Assembly (NCBI GenBank): GCA_905234495.1
Contig: CAJOHE010000016.1
Coordinates: forward strand, 1 to 43,953
From: an uncultured Eubacterium sp.
GTDB lineage: Bacteria; Bacillota; Clostridia; Oscillospirales; Acutalibacteraceae
Length of the DNA: 43,953 bases
Reading direction: 5' to 3'
The notes under the pieces: generated by a model
What the model was told of the DNA's origin: nothing
What the model saw: only the letters and a program-made list of their open reading frames with translations
Database searches by the model: none
Part shown: positions 1 to 8,994 of the stretch, piece after piece
Layout of the letters: the number at the start of each line of letters is the position of its first letter
Position numbering within the stretch: position 1 is the first letter of the stretch
Position numbers and translations under genes: made by a program

Positions 1-1
1 A

Positions 2-181
2 AATGAATTCATTGAAAAAATAACCGTTTCGCAAGCATACTATGTTGACGGCAAGCGTTATCAAAACATTGAAATCTATTACAACGATGTCGGTGTAATC
101 AAAACAACCGTAGACGACCTTGAGCGCAATTATCAAAAAGGTAATCTGTTCGGTTCAGAGCTTATCCAAGGAACCGCATAA
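2..181 (+). CDS. Serine site-specific recombinase, C-terminal end (partial)
   Basis: Only the last 59 codons are in the window; the 5' part lies before base 1. The frame reads NEFIEKITVSQAYYVDGKR, then IEIYYNDVGVI, and stops at TAA 179-181. The pattern of a charged helix, 'KITV', and 'xxIxIYYNxVG' resembles the C-terminal end (DUF4368-type region) of large serine recombinases of Tn4451/TnpX style, which excise and insert mobile elements. The catalytic serine domain is outside the window, so activity cannot be judged. It is followed by a hairpin with a T-rich tail and then by tRNA genes on the other strand, so the mobile element probably ends here. The family call rests on a short stretch. Confidence 0.55.
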   Translation, partial: NEFIEKITVSQAYYVDGKRYQNIEIYYNDVGVIKTTVDDLERNYQKGNLFGSELIQGTA

Positions 182-211
182 AAAAGAAAAACAGCATAAC
201 CGTAGTTATGC
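181..211 (-). terminator. Intrinsic terminator of the tRNA operon
   Basis: A perfect 7-bp stem (GCATAAC, loop CGTA, GTTATGC; 194-211) is followed on the minus strand by a T-rich tail (complement of 181-193). It lies downstream of tRNA-Lys on the strand of the five tRNA genes. Confidence 0.6.
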
Positions 212-231
212 CATTAATCTTAATTTAAGGA

Positions 232-287
232 CGCCCTCGGGGTACTCCCTATTTATGTAGGAGACCCCAAGGTGCTCTTTTCTTTTT
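232..287 (+). terminator. Terminator after the recombinase gene
   Basis: An imperfect stem pairs CCTCGGGGTACTCC with GGAGACCCCAAGG around the loop at about 251-259, and TCTTTTCTTTTT follows on the plus strand. It fits a plus-strand stop for the recombinase gene. It abuts the encoded CCA of tRNA-Lys on the opposite strand. Confidence 0.55.
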
Positions 288-362
288 GGTGACCCATCGG
301 AGACTCGAACTCCGGACACCTTGATTAAAAGTCAAGTGCTCTACCGCCTGAGCTAATGGGTC
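287..362 (-). tRNA. tRNA-Lys(TTT)
   Basis: The minus strand folds into a full cloverleaf. The acceptor GACCCAT pairs with ATGGGTC, the anticodon loop is CTTTTAA with anticodon TTT, the T-loop is TTCGAGT, and CCA is encoded at 287-289. It is the last gene of a five-tRNA minus-strand operon. Confidence 0.95.
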
Positions 363-387
363 GTATTCACCCTGTCAACACAGGGTG

Positions 388-462
388 TGGCTGGGGAGGC
401 GGGATTCGAACCCACGCATAACGGAGTCAAAGTCCGGTGCCTTACCACTTGGCTACACCCCA
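388..462 (-). tRNA. tRNA-Gln(TTG)
   Basis: The minus strand gives acceptor TGGGGTG with CTCCCCA, anticodon stem CGGA-loop with anticodon TTG, T-loop TTCGAAT and encoded CCA (388-390). Acceptor pair 6-67 is a U-U mismatch; otherwise the fold is regular. Confidence 0.94.
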
Positions 463-519
463 ATGTTTTTGGGACAAAAAACAGGCGGGCAAAATGCCCT
501 GGCCTGTGGATATATTAAA

Positions 520-597
520 TGGGGTGGGATATCGGATTCGAACCGATGACATCCAGTGCCACAAACTGACGCTCTAACCAACTGAACTAATCCCACC
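520..597 (-). tRNA. tRNA-His(GTG)
   Basis: A cloverleaf with anticodon GTG in loop TTGTGGC. The extra 5' G (-1) typical of tRNA-His is present and pairs with C73. CCA is encoded at 520-522. Confidence 0.95.
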
Positions 598-603
598 GTA
601 TAT

Positions 604-680
604 TGGCGCGCTGAGAGGGACTCGAACCCCCGACCTACTGCTTAGAAGGCAGTTGCTCTATCCAGCTGAGCTATCAGCGC
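604..680 (-). tRNA. tRNA-Arg(TCT)
   Basis: The acceptor GCGCTGA pairs with TCAGCGC; the anticodon stem ACTGC/GCAGT encloses CTTCTAA with anticodon TCT. CCA is encoded at 604-606. It lies between tRNA-Gly and tRNA-His in the same operon. Confidence 0.95.
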
Positions 681-690
681 ATATAAAAAA

Positions 691-764
691 TGGAGCGGGT
701 GATGGGAATCGAACCCACACGACCAGCTTGGAAGGCTGGGATTCTACCATTGAACTACACCCGC
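691..764 (-). tRNA. tRNA-Gly(TCC)
   Basis: The acceptor GCGGGTG is paired, and the anticodon stem CCAGC/GCTGG encloses CTTCCAA with anticodon TCC. CCA is encoded at 691-693. It is the promoter-proximal gene of the tRNA operon. Confidence 0.95.
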
Positions 765-778
765 ATAGCGACGGCATT

Positions 779-807
779 ATTATACATAATGACCGTCGGT
801 GTGTCAA
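779..807 (-). promoter_or_regulatory. Consensus promoter of the tRNA operon
   Basis: The minus strand reads TTGACA (802-807), 17 bp, TATAAT (779-784), a perfect sigma-A promoter, just upstream of tRNA-Gly. A 12-bp palindrome (769-798, one bulged base) covers the -10 box. The -35 box is only about 15 bp from the clpE stop codon. Confidence 0.85.
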
Positions 808-821
808 GTACTTTTTATAAA

Positions 822-3137
822 TTAATTGATTTTTATATTTATCTCATCGGCGGCTGAAAGAGTGATTGTTTTTATTTCCTCGCCCTGATTGAAGACGATG
901 GTATTTGCAATCTTTTCCTCGACCTCGCGCCTTACCTCATCGGCAAGTCCGCGGGCGTTTTTCTTTGAGCCGAAGGCGCGTTTTGCAAGGAATACGGGAA
1001 CGCTGTCCTCGTATTTGAGCTCAATCGCCTTGTCCTTGAGTCCCTCAACGAGATCGTCGAGCATAAGTCTTGCGATGCTCTCGAAGTTTGCGTGGGAAAG
1101 CTCGTTGAAAATAACGACCTCGTCCACCCTGCCGAGGAATTCGGGACGCAGAAATCTCTCAAGCGCTTTCATCGTGACCTCTTTGTTGATGTCGCCCGAG
1201 GTCTTGTTGAAGCCGAGGGCGCCGCTGTCGGTCGAGCCTGCGTTTGAGGTCATAATGATAACTGTGTTTTCAAAATTTACGGTCCTGCCCTGCGCGTCGG
1301 TAATCCTGCCCTCGTCGAGAATCTGAAGAAGAATGTTGAGCACGTCCTTGTGCGCCTTTTCAATCTCGTCAAAGAGGATTACGCTATAGGGCTTTCTTCT
1401 TACCTTTTCGGTGAGCTGTCCAGCCTCGTCGTAGCCTACGTAGCCCGGGGGCGAGCCGATGATTCTCGATACCGAGAACTTTTCCATAAACTCGCTCATA
1501 TCAAGTCTGATAAGATTGTCGGGGCTGTCAAAAAGCGCGTCGGCAAGTCGCTTTACAAGCTCGGTTTTACCAACGCCCGTGGGACCTACAAAGATGAAGG
1601 ACTGCGGTCTTTTCTTGGGGCTAATCTGAATTCTTCCCCTTCTGACTGCGTTTGCAACCTTTTCGATTGCCTCGTCCTGACCGATTATATGTTCCCTGAG
1701 CTCATCCTCAAGCGAGGCGAGCTTTCTCACGTCATTTTGCTCAATCTTTGCGGCGGGGATACCCGTCCACATCGAGATAACGGTTGCCAAATCAGCCTCG
1801 AGAACCTGATTGTCCTGAGCCTTTTCCTTGACCTCGTCAAGCTCTTCCTCAACCTGAAGAAGCTCGGTCTTGAGCTTTGAGATAAGCTCGTAGTCAATGT
1901 CCTCGTTTTCGGCGGGGTCGGAAAGGTTTTCTATATTCTGCTCAAGATTTTCCTTCTTTTCAAGCGCAATCTGATACCTGCTGATAGCGGGGTTTCTGAG
2001 GTTTGCACAGGTGCAGCTTTCGTCGAGAAGGTCAATCGCCTTGTCGGGAAGATATCTGTCCGTAACGTAGCGCTCGGAAAGCGTTACCGCCTTATACACA
2101 AGCGTATCGGAAATGCAGACCTTATGATAATCCTCATAGTAACCCTTGATGCCGAGAAGCATTTTGTAGCTGTCGTCAATCGACGGCTCTTCAATCTTGA
2201 TCGGCTGGAAACGCCTTTCAAGAGCGGCGTCCTTTTCGATATACTTGCGGTACTCGTTGAAGGTTGTTGCGCCGATAACCTGAATCTCGCCCCTTGAAAG
2301 AGCGGGCTTGAGGATATTTGCGGCGTTCATCGTTCCCTCGGAATCGCCCGTGCCGACAAGGTTGTGCACCTCGTCGATGAAGAGAATGATATTGCCCTCG
2401 TGCTTCACCTCGTCAACAAGGCCCTTGATTCTGCCCTCAAACTGGCCGCGGAACTGAGTTCCCGCAACGAGCGCCGTGAGGTCGAGCAGGTAGATTTCCT
2501 TGTCAGCAAGGCGCGCGGGCACCTGTCCCTTCGCAATCCTTATGGCAAGGCCTTCTGCGATTGCGGTTTTACCAACGCCGGGCTCGCCGATAAGGGCGGG
2601 GTTATTCTTTGTTCTTCTGCAGAGAATCTGAATAGCCCTTGAGATTTCGTTTTCCCTGCCGATGATGCTGTCAATCTTGCCCGCCTTTGCGCGGTCGGTA
2701 AGATTTGTGCAGTAGGTGTTGAGATACTGCCTTGCGTCGTCCTGCGACTTCTTGGGCCTTTTCCTGTTTCTCTTGTTTCTGTTATTCTTTCCGCCGGACT
2801 TGATATCCTCTTCACTCGGGTTGAGAGAGCCGCCGAAAAGGTCCGCAAACGGCATGGTCTGAGCGCCGTCCATATTTTCGGGATTGAACATCTCGCCGAG
2901 TGAATCGAAATTGAAATCCTCCATATTTTCCATAAAGGCGGACATCTGCTCGGAAGCCATTTCAAGCTCCTCGTCGGAAATGCCCATTTTTTCAATCATC
3001 TGATTGATTGAGCCTATGTTGAGCTCTCTTGCGCATTTTATGCAAAGTCCCTCGGGCTTGACCTCGTCGCCTTCCATCTTCTGAATGAAGATAACGGCAG
3101 GTCTCTCGCCGCAGCGGGAACACATTTGTTGTTTCAT
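822..3137 (-). CDS. clpE: ClpE/ClpC-type Clp ATPase with N-terminal zinc finger
   Basis: An AAA+ unfoldase of the Hsp100/Clp family that should feed proteins to ClpP in the cytoplasm. It has 771 residues. The N-terminus carries two CxxC pairs (Cys6/9 and Cys32/35), a zinc finger as in ClpE and McsA, instead of the usual double Clp-N repeat. A Gly/Ser/Lys-rich linker follows. The first ATPase module has Walker A GEPGVGKT and Walker [10 protein letters not shown]; a coiled middle region lies near residues 390-455; the second module has GPTGVGKT and ILFDEIEKA. The start is set by AAGGAG eight bases before the ATG. It is the last gene of the long ruvC operon, 39 bp after pgsA. In Bacillus clpE is CtsR-controlled; no CtsR site was recognised here. 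The choice of clpE over a clpC name rests on the zinc finger. Confidence 0.85.
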   Translation of the reverse strand: MKQQMCSRCGERPAVIFIQKMEGDEVKPEGLCIKCARELNIGSINQMIEKMGISDEELEMASEQMSAFMENMEDFNFDSLGEMFNPENMDGAQTMPFADLFGGSLNPSEEDIKSGGKNNRNKRNRKRPKKSQDDARQYLNTYCTNLTDRAKAGKIDSIIGRENEISRAIQILCRRTKNNPALIGEPGVGKTAIAEGLAIRIAKGQVPARLADKEIYLLDLTALVAGTQFRGQFEGRIKGLVDEVKHEGNIILFIDEVHNLVGTGDSEGTMNAANILKPALSRGEIQVIGATTFNEYRKYIEKDAALERRFQPIKIEEPSIDDSYKMLLGIKGYYEDYHKVCISDTLVYKAVTLSERYVTDRYLPDKAIDLLDESCTCANLRNPAISRYQIALEKKENLEQNIENLSDPAENEDIDYELISKLKTELLQVEEELDEVKEKAQDNQVLEADLATVISMWTGIPAAKIEQNDVRKLASLEDELREHIIGQDEAIEKVANAVRRGRIQISPKKRPQSFIFVGPTGVGKTELVKRLADALFDSPDNLIRLDMSEFMEKFSVSRIIGSPPGYVGYDEAGQLTEKVRRKPYSVILFDEIEKAHKDVLNILLQILDEGRITDAQGRTVNFENTVIIMTSNAGSTDSGALGFNKTSGDINKEVTMKALERFLRPEFLGRVDEVVIFNELSHANFESIARLMLDDLVEGLKDKAIELKYEDSVPVFLAKRAFGSKKNARGLADEVRREVEEKIANTIVFNQGEEIKTITLSAADEINIKIN

Positions 3138-3176
3138 ATAGTTTACTCCTTAGTCACTTCCATAGTTATAAGAGTT

Positions 3177-3845
3177 TTATTCAGCCTCTTCCGCTGTTTT
3201 CTCATTTTCTTCGCCTGCCTCAGCCTTTTCCTTGTTCTCTTTAAGCTGCTTGAAGAAGCCCGGAACGTAACCGAAAAGCGACGCGAAGGCTGTGATAATC
3301 GAAAGAACTACAAGTACGGTCACTACCACGGACGGCATTTCCTTGATTGAGCCCACGCCCACGAGCGCGCCGTTAGGTCCGAGCGCGATGATAAGAATCA
3401 TACTGATGTAGAAAACGGTTGTGGCAACCTTGCCCCACATCTCTGCCGCAACGGGACGCATCCCCTTTGAGAGAAGGACGATTCCGCCGAGAATCATAAT
3501 AAGCTCTTTTGCGATAAAGAGGAAGAAGAGATATTTTGTGATGCCTTCCATATGCCAGAACTTCACAATGAGGATTATGATAATCGCCATCTGCGAAAGC
3601 TTGTCGGCAACGGGGTCGAGAATCTTTCCGAGATTTGAGACCTGATTGAACTTTCTTGCAATCTTGCCATCAAAAAGGTCGGTGAGCGCGCAGACAATCA
3701 TTGTGATAAACGCGGCTATGTAGTACTCCTTGATGAAGAGCGCTGTGAAGACGGGAATAAGACCGATTCTCAGAAAGCAGAGCCAGTTCGGAACAGTGTT
3801 CCAGCCTTCAAATAAATCCTTTAAATTTTCGTTGAGTTTACTCAT
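3177..3845 (-). CDS. pgsA: CDP-diacylglycerol-glycerol-3-phosphate 3-phosphatidyltransferase
   Basis: Makes phosphatidylglycerophosphate from CDP-diacylglycerol and glycerol 3-phosphate, the committed step to phosphatidylglycerol, in the membrane. The CDP-alcohol phosphotransferase signature D-x2-DG-x2-AR-x8-G-x3-D-x3-D is complete (Asp56, Asp59, Gly60, Ala63, Arg64, Gly73, Asp77, Asp81). Several hydrophobic helices are visible, and the acidic C-terminal tail after residue 195 is longer than usual and rich in Glu and Lys. A GGAGG site precedes the ATG. It starts 3 bp after the cvpA stop, which implies cotranscription. Confidence 0.93.
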   Translation of the reverse strand: MSKLNENLKDLFEGWNTVPNWLCFLRIGLIPVFTALFIKEYYIAAFITMIVCALTDLFDGKIARKFNQVSNLGKILDPVADKLSQMAIIIILIVKFWHMEGITKYLFFLFIAKELIMILGGIVLLSKGMRPVAAEMWGKVATTVFYISMILIIALGPNGALVGVGSIKEMPSVVVTVLVVLSIITAFASLFGYVPGFFKQLKENKEKAEAGEENEKTAEEAE

Positions 3846-3848
3846 ATC

Positions 3849-4541
3849 TCATACCTCCGGAAAGTTTGATATCGGGTTTTCATATATTACATAGTGCACA
3901 ACGCTGCTTTCTTCAAGCGCGTTGACAAACGAACTGTTGTCGGCAAAATTGAGCGAGATTATTACCGAGGCGAAAAGGCAGAAAACGAATATAACCACCA
4001 AGCCCTTTAACGCGCCGAAAACTGCGCCGAGCGCCCTGTTAGCCTTTTTGAGGGGTTTGTCCTCGTCCTTCTTTGAGCGGACCTTGACTATGCGGATGAT
4101 AATCGCGGTTATCACATAAAACGCAACGAGAGTTGCAAGGAATATCGCGATTTTAAGCACGGTCATCGCGGCGTTCTGAATCAGATTGTCGGTTATCAGC
4201 TGCGCCGCCTTGTCGGGTGAAAGCGAGGCAAGGCTGAGCTCACCGAAGCGCTTTGACACGGCTGAGAGGACGGGGTTGCTTCCGTCGACCGCTTTTTCAA
4301 CAAAGCCGTCGATTCCGCCTGCGTTTTCGATGCCGATTGTAATTCTGTTTATGATATATCCCCTCACCCAATTTTCATACACGGGCGCGGCAAGCCTTGT
4401 GCTTGCGAAGTAGGACACGGGCACCGCGAGGAAAAACCTCAGTATGCCGATAAGGGAAACGAGAAAGCCTCTGACGTATCCCTCTATAATCATAATCACA
4501 AACAGCGCGATTAATACTATGTCGATGATATTAACTGTCAT
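3849..4541 (-). CDS. cvpA: CvpA family membrane protein
   Basis: About 230 residues with hydrophobic segments near residues 5-45, 100-130 and 175-200. The N-terminus (VNIIDIVLIALFVIMIIEGY) and the following G-FLVSLIG stretch match the CvpA/colicin V production family, whose members are inner-membrane proteins of unclear molecular role linked to cell-envelope homeostasis. The reading frame extends three codons upstream to a GTG, but the ATG at 4541 is preceded by AGTGG at a suitable distance and is preferred. It overlaps the end of the DUF5711 gene by about 11 bp. Confidence 0.8.
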   Translation of the reverse strand: MTVNIIDIVLIALFVIMIIEGYVRGFLVSLIGILRFFLAVPVSYFASTRLAAPVYENWVRGYIINRITIGIENAGGIDGFVEKAVDGSNPVLSAVSKRFGELSLASLSPDKAAQLITDNLIQNAAMTVLKIAIFLATLVAFYVITAIIIRIVKVRSKKDEDKPLKKANRALGAVFGALKGLVVIFVFCLFASVIISLNFADNSSFVNALEESSVVHYVIYENPISNFPEV

Positions 4542-5721
4542 ATGAACCACTTTTATCTATTACGGACTGCCTCTGAACGTAGACCGTTGAGCCTATGCGG
4601 CAGATAGTCTTTGCGCTGTCGTCGGTCTCATGGGTTTCCTTGACCTCGCCGCTTGTGAGGACGATTCCGTTAATCTCGTTACCAGTCAGCACGCTGACCA
4701 TATTTGACGATGCGGAAATATCCTTAATCATACCGTCAAAGGAAAGCTCGCTCTTTACTTTACCGCTCGGCTTAACAAGCGCGATGGTGTTTTCGGTTGA
4801 ATTGTTATACGAGCCGAAAGCGATTACAAGCTCGCCCGCGGGTGTGTATGTATAGTGCTGGGTGACAATCTGTCCCTGCTCGTAGACGTCGTGATAATTC
4901 TTGTCGCCCTTGATGACGCCGAGATAGGTGTCGCCCACTGCGAAGAGGCTCTTGCTCGTGTAGTTGAGGTCGGCAAGCGAGCCCTGAGGAAGCTCGGTAA
5001 CCGAGATATTCGCCTCTTTGTTTACGTCGTAAACGTAGACCTTGTTGATGAAGTTTCCGCCCTCGCTGCTGACTACCGCGCAGGCAAGCCTTGTCGCGCC
5101 GTCGTTTATAGCGATGTCGATGATATAGCCCTCGGAAATCTCAAGGTGACAGATATTTGAAAGGGATTTGTTGTAGACGTTGACCTCGCAGAGCTTTGAG
5201 GTTGAGGTTGTCGCGATTGCCGCCGTTCCGTTTTTGGTGATGTCGCAGCAGAGAATGGAATTTTCCATTGTCTCGGCATAGACCGATGAGCTCACGGTGT
5301 CGAGCCTGTAATTGCTCTGTCCCTGGTCATAAATCAGCGTGTAGATTCCCGACGAAACGAGAACGGGGTTTGAATAGCCGTGGTCGAAGGTATACTCAAC
5401 CTTTGCGTCGGCGCTGTTGAGAACCGTGAAGGTTGTAGGCGTCATAATGCCGAGCTTGTTGTTGATATTTCTGACCGTGACGTTTTCGCTTGAATCGAGA
5501 TAGTACGGGAAGTTGGTGTTTTCAACGCCCTCGCTGATGCTGAACTTTCCCTCCTCGTCGGTGAAGCGGTCCTTGACTGAGTTTACGTTGACCTCAAAGA
5601 CCTTCATCACAACGAGTATAGCAATTATCACTATGAGAATAATCCAGATTATTCTTTTTGTTTTTCTTTCCTTCTGAGCGCGTTTGTCCCTGCGCTGTAT
5701 TTCTCTTTGATTTGAACTCAT
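4531..5721 (-). CDS. DUF5711-like membrane-anchored protein
   Basis: A 396-residue protein with a basic, Arg/Lys/Gln-rich N-terminal cytoplasmic tail (1-24), one transmembrane helix (about 25-45, IIWIILIVIIAILVVMKVF) and a long extracellular part. The outer part is made of repeated short beta-strand segments with SxxY/TxxL patterns, as expected of a WD40/PQQ-like propeller. It resembles the clostridial DUF5711 family, whose function is unknown. It sits between truA and cvpA in the operon, with AAAGGA before the ATG. A role in the envelope is only an inference from topology. Confidence 0.65.
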   Translation of the reverse strand: MSSNQREIQRRDKRAQKERKTKRIIWIILIVIIAILVVMKVFEVNVNSVKDRFTDEEGKFSISEGVENTNFPYYLDSSENVTVRNINNKLGIMTPTTFTVLNSADAKVEYTFDHGYSNPVLVSSGIYTLIYDQGQSNYRLDTVSSSVYAETMENSILCCDITKNGTAAIATTSTSKLCEVNVYNKSLSNICHLEISEGYIIDIAINDGATRLACAVVSSEGGNFINKVYVYDVNKEANISVTELPQGSLADLNYTSKSLFAVGDTYLGVIKGDKNYHDVYEQGQIVTQHYTYTPAGELVIAFGSYNNSTENTIALVKPSGKVKSELSFDGMIKDISASSNMVSVLTGNEINGIVLTSGEVKETHETDDSAKTICRIGSTVYVQRQSVIDKSGSYDS

Positions 5722-5730
5722 AATTATCCT

Positions 5731-6465
5731 TTAATAAACCACTTTATTGAGATACAAGCCCTGAGGCTGTGCTGTTTTTCCTGCTCTTTTCCTGTCCTTC
5801 GAGGCGATGATACCGGGAAGCTCGCCCTCTTTGATTTTACCCTCTGAGATAAAGAGAAGCGTGCCGACCATTATGCGAACCATATTGTAGAGAAAGCCGT
5901 CCGCCTCGACGGAAAAATATACCATATCCCCCTCGCGCCACACCTTGAACGAGGTCACGGTGCGAACGGAATCCTCAACGTCGCTCTTTGCCGAGCAGAA
6001 GCCCGAAAAGTCAAAGGTTCCGACAAACGCCTGCGCCTCTCTGTTGAGGTAGTCGGCGTCGATATTATGCCTGTAATAGTAGGCGTATTTTGACAGAAAC
6101 GGGTTTGGTCTGTTGCCGTTATAAAGCTTATAAACATATTCCTTTGCCTTGCAGGAATAGCGCGGGTGAAAATCAGCGCCAACCTCGCGGCAGTCGATGA
6201 CCGCAATATCGTCGGGCAGATTTGTGTTGAGCGCCATAATAACCCCCTCGTCGCTGATGTTCATATCGGTTTCAAGCGTGAGGCAGTACATATTTGCGTG
6301 AACGCCCGTGTCAGTCCTGCTGCAGCCCTTCACGTCAAGGCGCGAGAGAAAGACCTTTTCAACCGCGTCCTGAAAGACCTGCTGCACGGTGACGGCGTTT
6401 TTCTGCACCTGCCAGCCGTGATAGGCTGTGCCGTCGTATTGAATTGTTATAAGCAAATTTCTCAT
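5731..6465 (-). CDS. truA: tRNA pseudouridine(38-40) synthase
   Basis: Converts uridines 38-40 in the anticodon arm of many tRNAs to pseudouridine. It has 244 residues, the usual length. The catalytic aspartate is Asp52 in GCSRTDTGVHA. Other family marks are the N-terminal YDGTAYHGWQ, DFSGFCSAKS, and the C-terminal VRIMVGTLLFISEGKI. The start overlaps the end of ecfT by 4 bp, so it is translationally coupled. The order ecfA-ecfA-ecfT-truA is common in Firmicutes. Confidence 0.96.
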   Translation of the reverse strand: MRNLLITIQYDGTAYHGWQVQKNAVTVQQVFQDAVEKVFLSRLDVKGCSRTDTGVHANMYCLTLETDMNISDEGVIMALNTNLPDDIAVIDCREVGADFHPRYSCKAKEYVYKLYNGNRPNPFLSKYAYYYRHNIDADYLNREAQAFVGTFDFSGFCSAKSDVEDSVRTVTSFKVWREGDMVYFSVEADGFLYNMVRIMVGTLLFISEGKIKEGELPGIIASKDRKRAGKTAQPQGLYLNKVVY

Positions 6466-7274
6466 ATTACGTCCGACAGATAAATGTTCATTAAAACGAT
6501 TGCAGCGATAATGAGCCCCACAATCGCAAGCGCTGCAAAATCACCGACGGAAAGCTTCATCACCTTCATCTTTGTTCTGCCCTCGCCGCCGCGGTAGCAG
6601 CGGCATTCCATAGCGTAGGCAAGCTCGTTTGCCCTTCTGAACGAGGACACAAAGAGAGGAATGAGCACGGGGATGAGCGCCTTGACCTTGTTTATGATAT
6701 TTCCCGAATCCATATCGGCGCCCCTCGATTTCTGTGCCGACATAATCTTGTCGATTTCCTCAACGAGAGTCGGGATAAACCTCAGCGCAATAGTCATTGT
6801 CATTGATATTGCGTGGGTGTCGATTTTAAGAAGCTTCAGCGGCTTCATCAGCCTTTCGAGCGCGTCGGTCAGCTGAGTGGGCGAGGTTGTGTAGGTCAGA
6901 AGCGAGGTCACCACTACGAGAATGATTATGCGAAACGCCATAAATACAGCCGTTTCAATTCCGCTTCTGGTAATCGCGAATCTTCCGATTGAAAAGAGGG
7001 GCTCGCCCTTGCCGTAGAAGATATTTAAAAACGCCGTGATAAGAATTATTATCGCAAGCGGTTTTATGCTTTTGAGAATTGTTTTGAACGGTATTTTCGA
7101 CATCGCGACAAGCACTGCCGTTACGATGAGGAAAAAGCCGAGCGCAAAAAAGTTTTTGCAGAGAAAGATTGAAACCGCAAGGGCAAGAGTGAGAATAATT
7201 TTCATTCTTGCGTCAAGGCGGTGCAGGGGTGAATTTCCGGGGAAATACTGACCGATTGTGATGTCTTTAATCAT
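6462..7274 (-). CDS. ecfT: Energy-coupling factor transporter membrane subunit EcfT
   Basis: The shared transmembrane subunit of an ECF transporter, which links the ATPases to exchangeable vitamin-binding S components. It has 270 residues. Hydrophobic segments occur at about 28-60, 70-90, 103-125 and 240-265. The two coupling motifs are present: SRGADMD near residue 186 and ECRCYRGGEGRT near residues 222-233. The gene follows ecfA2 with a 4-bp ATGA overlap. No S component is adjacent, so this is likely a group II system serving several scattered S subunits. Confidence 0.95.
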   Translation of the reverse strand: MIKDITIGQYFPGNSPLHRLDARMKIILTLALAVSIFLCKNFFALGFFLIVTAVLVAMSKIPFKTILKSIKPLAIIILITAFLNIFYGKGEPLFSIGRFAITRSGIETAVFMAFRIIILVVVTSLLTYTTSPTQLTDALERLMKPLKLLKIDTHAISMTMTIALRFIPTLVEEIDKIMSAQKSRGADMDSGNIINKVKALIPVLIPLFVSSFRRANELAYAMECRCYRGGEGRTKMKVMKLSVGDFAALAIVGLIIAAIVLMNIYLSDVI

Positions 7275-8137
7275 ACAGCCGCCTCCCCCATTATTCTTCT
7301 GAGTTCCTCAACGCCCTGCTCAACGGTGTAGACGCTCGTGCTGCAATCCACGCCCCTTTCGCGAAGTCTGAGGAAAATCTCGGTGACCTGAGGAACGTTA
7401 AGCCCCATAGCCCTGAGCTCTGCGCCGTGGGAATAGACCTCGTCGACGCTGCCGCTGAAAGCGATTTTGCCCTTATTCATTACAAAGACCTTTGAGCAGA
7501 TTTTGGCAACGTCTTCCATTGAGTGGGAAACGAGAATAACCGTGTTGCCCATTTTGCTCTGGTACTCTTTGATGAGATTTAATATGACTTCCCTGCCCTT
7601 CGGGTCAAGCCCGGCGCAGGGTTCGTCGAGCACGAGCACCCTCGGTTCCATAGCGAGAATTGAGGCGATTGCAACCCTTCTCTTCTGTCCGCCCGAAAGC
7701 TCGAACGGGGATTTTTTGGAAAGAGAAAAGTCCACGCCGACAAATTCCATACTCTGCTTTACACGGCGGTCAATCTCGTTTTCATCAAGCCCCATCTGCC
7801 TCGGACCGTAGGCGATTTCGCTGTAAACGCTTTCCTCGAAAATCTGGTACTCGGGATACTGGAAGCAGAGCCCCACTGCAAAGCGGACAGAACGAATCTG
7901 CTTTTTGTTTTCCTTTGCCCAGACGTCCTTTCCGTCAACAAAAACCTTGCCGCCGTCGGGGGTGAGAAGGGCGTTGAAATGCTGAATCAGCGTCGATTTG
8001 CCCGAACCCGTATGCCCGATTATGCCGACAAGCTCGCCCTCGTTTATCTCAAGGGAAATGCCGTCGATTGCGGCAGTTTCAAAAGGCGTGCCCTGACTGT
8101 AAAGATATTTAATATTGTCACAGACAATATACGCCAT
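7271..8137 (-). CDS. ecfA2: Energy-coupling factor ATPase EcfA2
   Basis: One of two ATPases that drive the ECF vitamin/metal importer. It shows Walker A GHTGSGKST, Q-loop FQYPEYQ, signature LSGGQKRRVA, Walker B VLVLDEPCAGLD and H-loop SHSMED. Length is 288 residues, with the C-terminal extension typical of EcfA. It overlaps ecfA1 by one base (TAATG) and ecfT by four, so the three subunits should be made together. The assignment of A2 versus A1 follows gene order and the FQYPEYQ Q-loop. Confidence 0.94.
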   Translation of the reverse strand: MAYIVCDNIKYLYSQGTPFETAAIDGISLEINEGELVGIIGHTGSGKSTLIQHFNALLTPDGGKVFVDGKDVWAKENKKQIRSVRFAVGLCFQYPEYQIFEESVYSEIAYGPRQMGLDENEIDRRVKQSMEFVGVDFSLSKKSPFELSGGQKRRVAIASILAMEPRVLVLDEPCAGLDPKGREVILNLIKEYQSKMGNTVILVSHSMEDVAKICSKVFVMNKGKIAFSGSVDEVYSHGAELRAMGLNVPQVTEIFLRLRERGVDCSTSVYTVEQGVEELRRIMGEAAV

Positions 8138-8994
8138 TATTTATCCTCCAGATTTTCGCAGAAAAGCTGCGCAAATTCCTCTGCATCGAGTACGGCCTTA
8201 TCGCCGCCCAATCCAAGCTTATATGCAAGCTCGGTCGCCTGAGGTACGTCAAGCCCGAGAGATTTCACCTTTTCAACCTGTGAAAAGACCTCGGCGGGAC
8301 TTGCGTCCATTTCAATTTTGCCGTCGTCTATAACGACAACTCTGTCAGCCTGTACGGCCTCGTCCATATAGTGGGTAATCAGCACTATCGTGATGCCTTC
8401 CTCGCGGTTGAGCTTCTTTACGGTGTTGATTACCTCTTTTCGTCCGCTCGGGTCAAGCATGGCGGTCGGCTCGTCAAGAACGATGCACATGGGCTTCATC
8501 GCGATAATTCCCGCGACGGCAACCCTCTGTTTCTGACCGCCCGAAAGCTTATTCGGCGCCTTTTCCCTCAGTTCGTACATACCGACGGTTCTGAGCGCCT
8601 CGTCAACTCTTCTTCTGCATTCGGCGGGCTCTATGCCGAGGTTTTCAACGCCGAAGGCAACGTCTTCCTCAACGATTGAGGACACAATCTGGTTGTCGGG
8701 ATTCTGAAACACCATACCGACCTTGCGGCGTATTTCAAAAATGGAATCGTCCTCAACAGCCTTCTGCCCGTCGACGATGACCTCGCCGCTCTTTGCAAAG
8801 AGTATGCCGTTGGTGAGCTTTGCAAGCGTCGACTTTCCCGAGCCGTTATGGCCGAGAACTGCGACGAAGCTCCCCTGCTCTATTTCGAGATTGAGATGCT
8901 CGAGCACCTTTATTTCCTGCTGCTCGTCGGGATTATCCTCATTGTCGAGATAATACGAAAAGCAGACGTCTTTGAATTCAATGATATTTTTCAT
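8137..8994 (-). CDS. ecfA1: Energy-coupling factor ATPase EcfA1
   Basis: The partner ATPase of EcfA2 in the ECF transporter. It has Walker A GHNGSGKST (48-56), Q-loop FQNPDNQ, signature LSGGQKQRVA, Walker B CIVLDEPTAMLD and switch His in ITHYMDEA. Length is 285 residues. It begins within the stop codon of the methyltransferase gene (1-bp overlap) and runs directly into ecfA2, which suggests translational coupling. Confidence 0.94.
   Translation of the reverse strand: MKNIIEFKDVCFSYYLDNEDNPDEQQEIKVLEHLNLEIEQGSFVAVLGHNGSGKSTLAKLTNGILFAKSGEVIVDGQKAVEDDSIFEIRRKVGMVFQNPDNQIVSSIVEEDVAFGVENLGIEPAECRRRVDEALRTVGMYELREKAPNKLSGGQKQRVAVAGIIAMKPMCIVLDEPTAMLDPSGRKEVINTVKKLNREEGITIVLITHYMDEAVQADRVVVIDDGKIEMDASPAEVFSQVEKVKSLGLDVPQATELAYKLGLGGDKAVLDAEEFAQLFCENLEDK

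Noticed and set aside
1350..1880. A plus-strand protein of 176 codons inside clpE
   Set aside because: It lies fully antisense to the conserved second ATPase module of the Clp protein and has no independent support.
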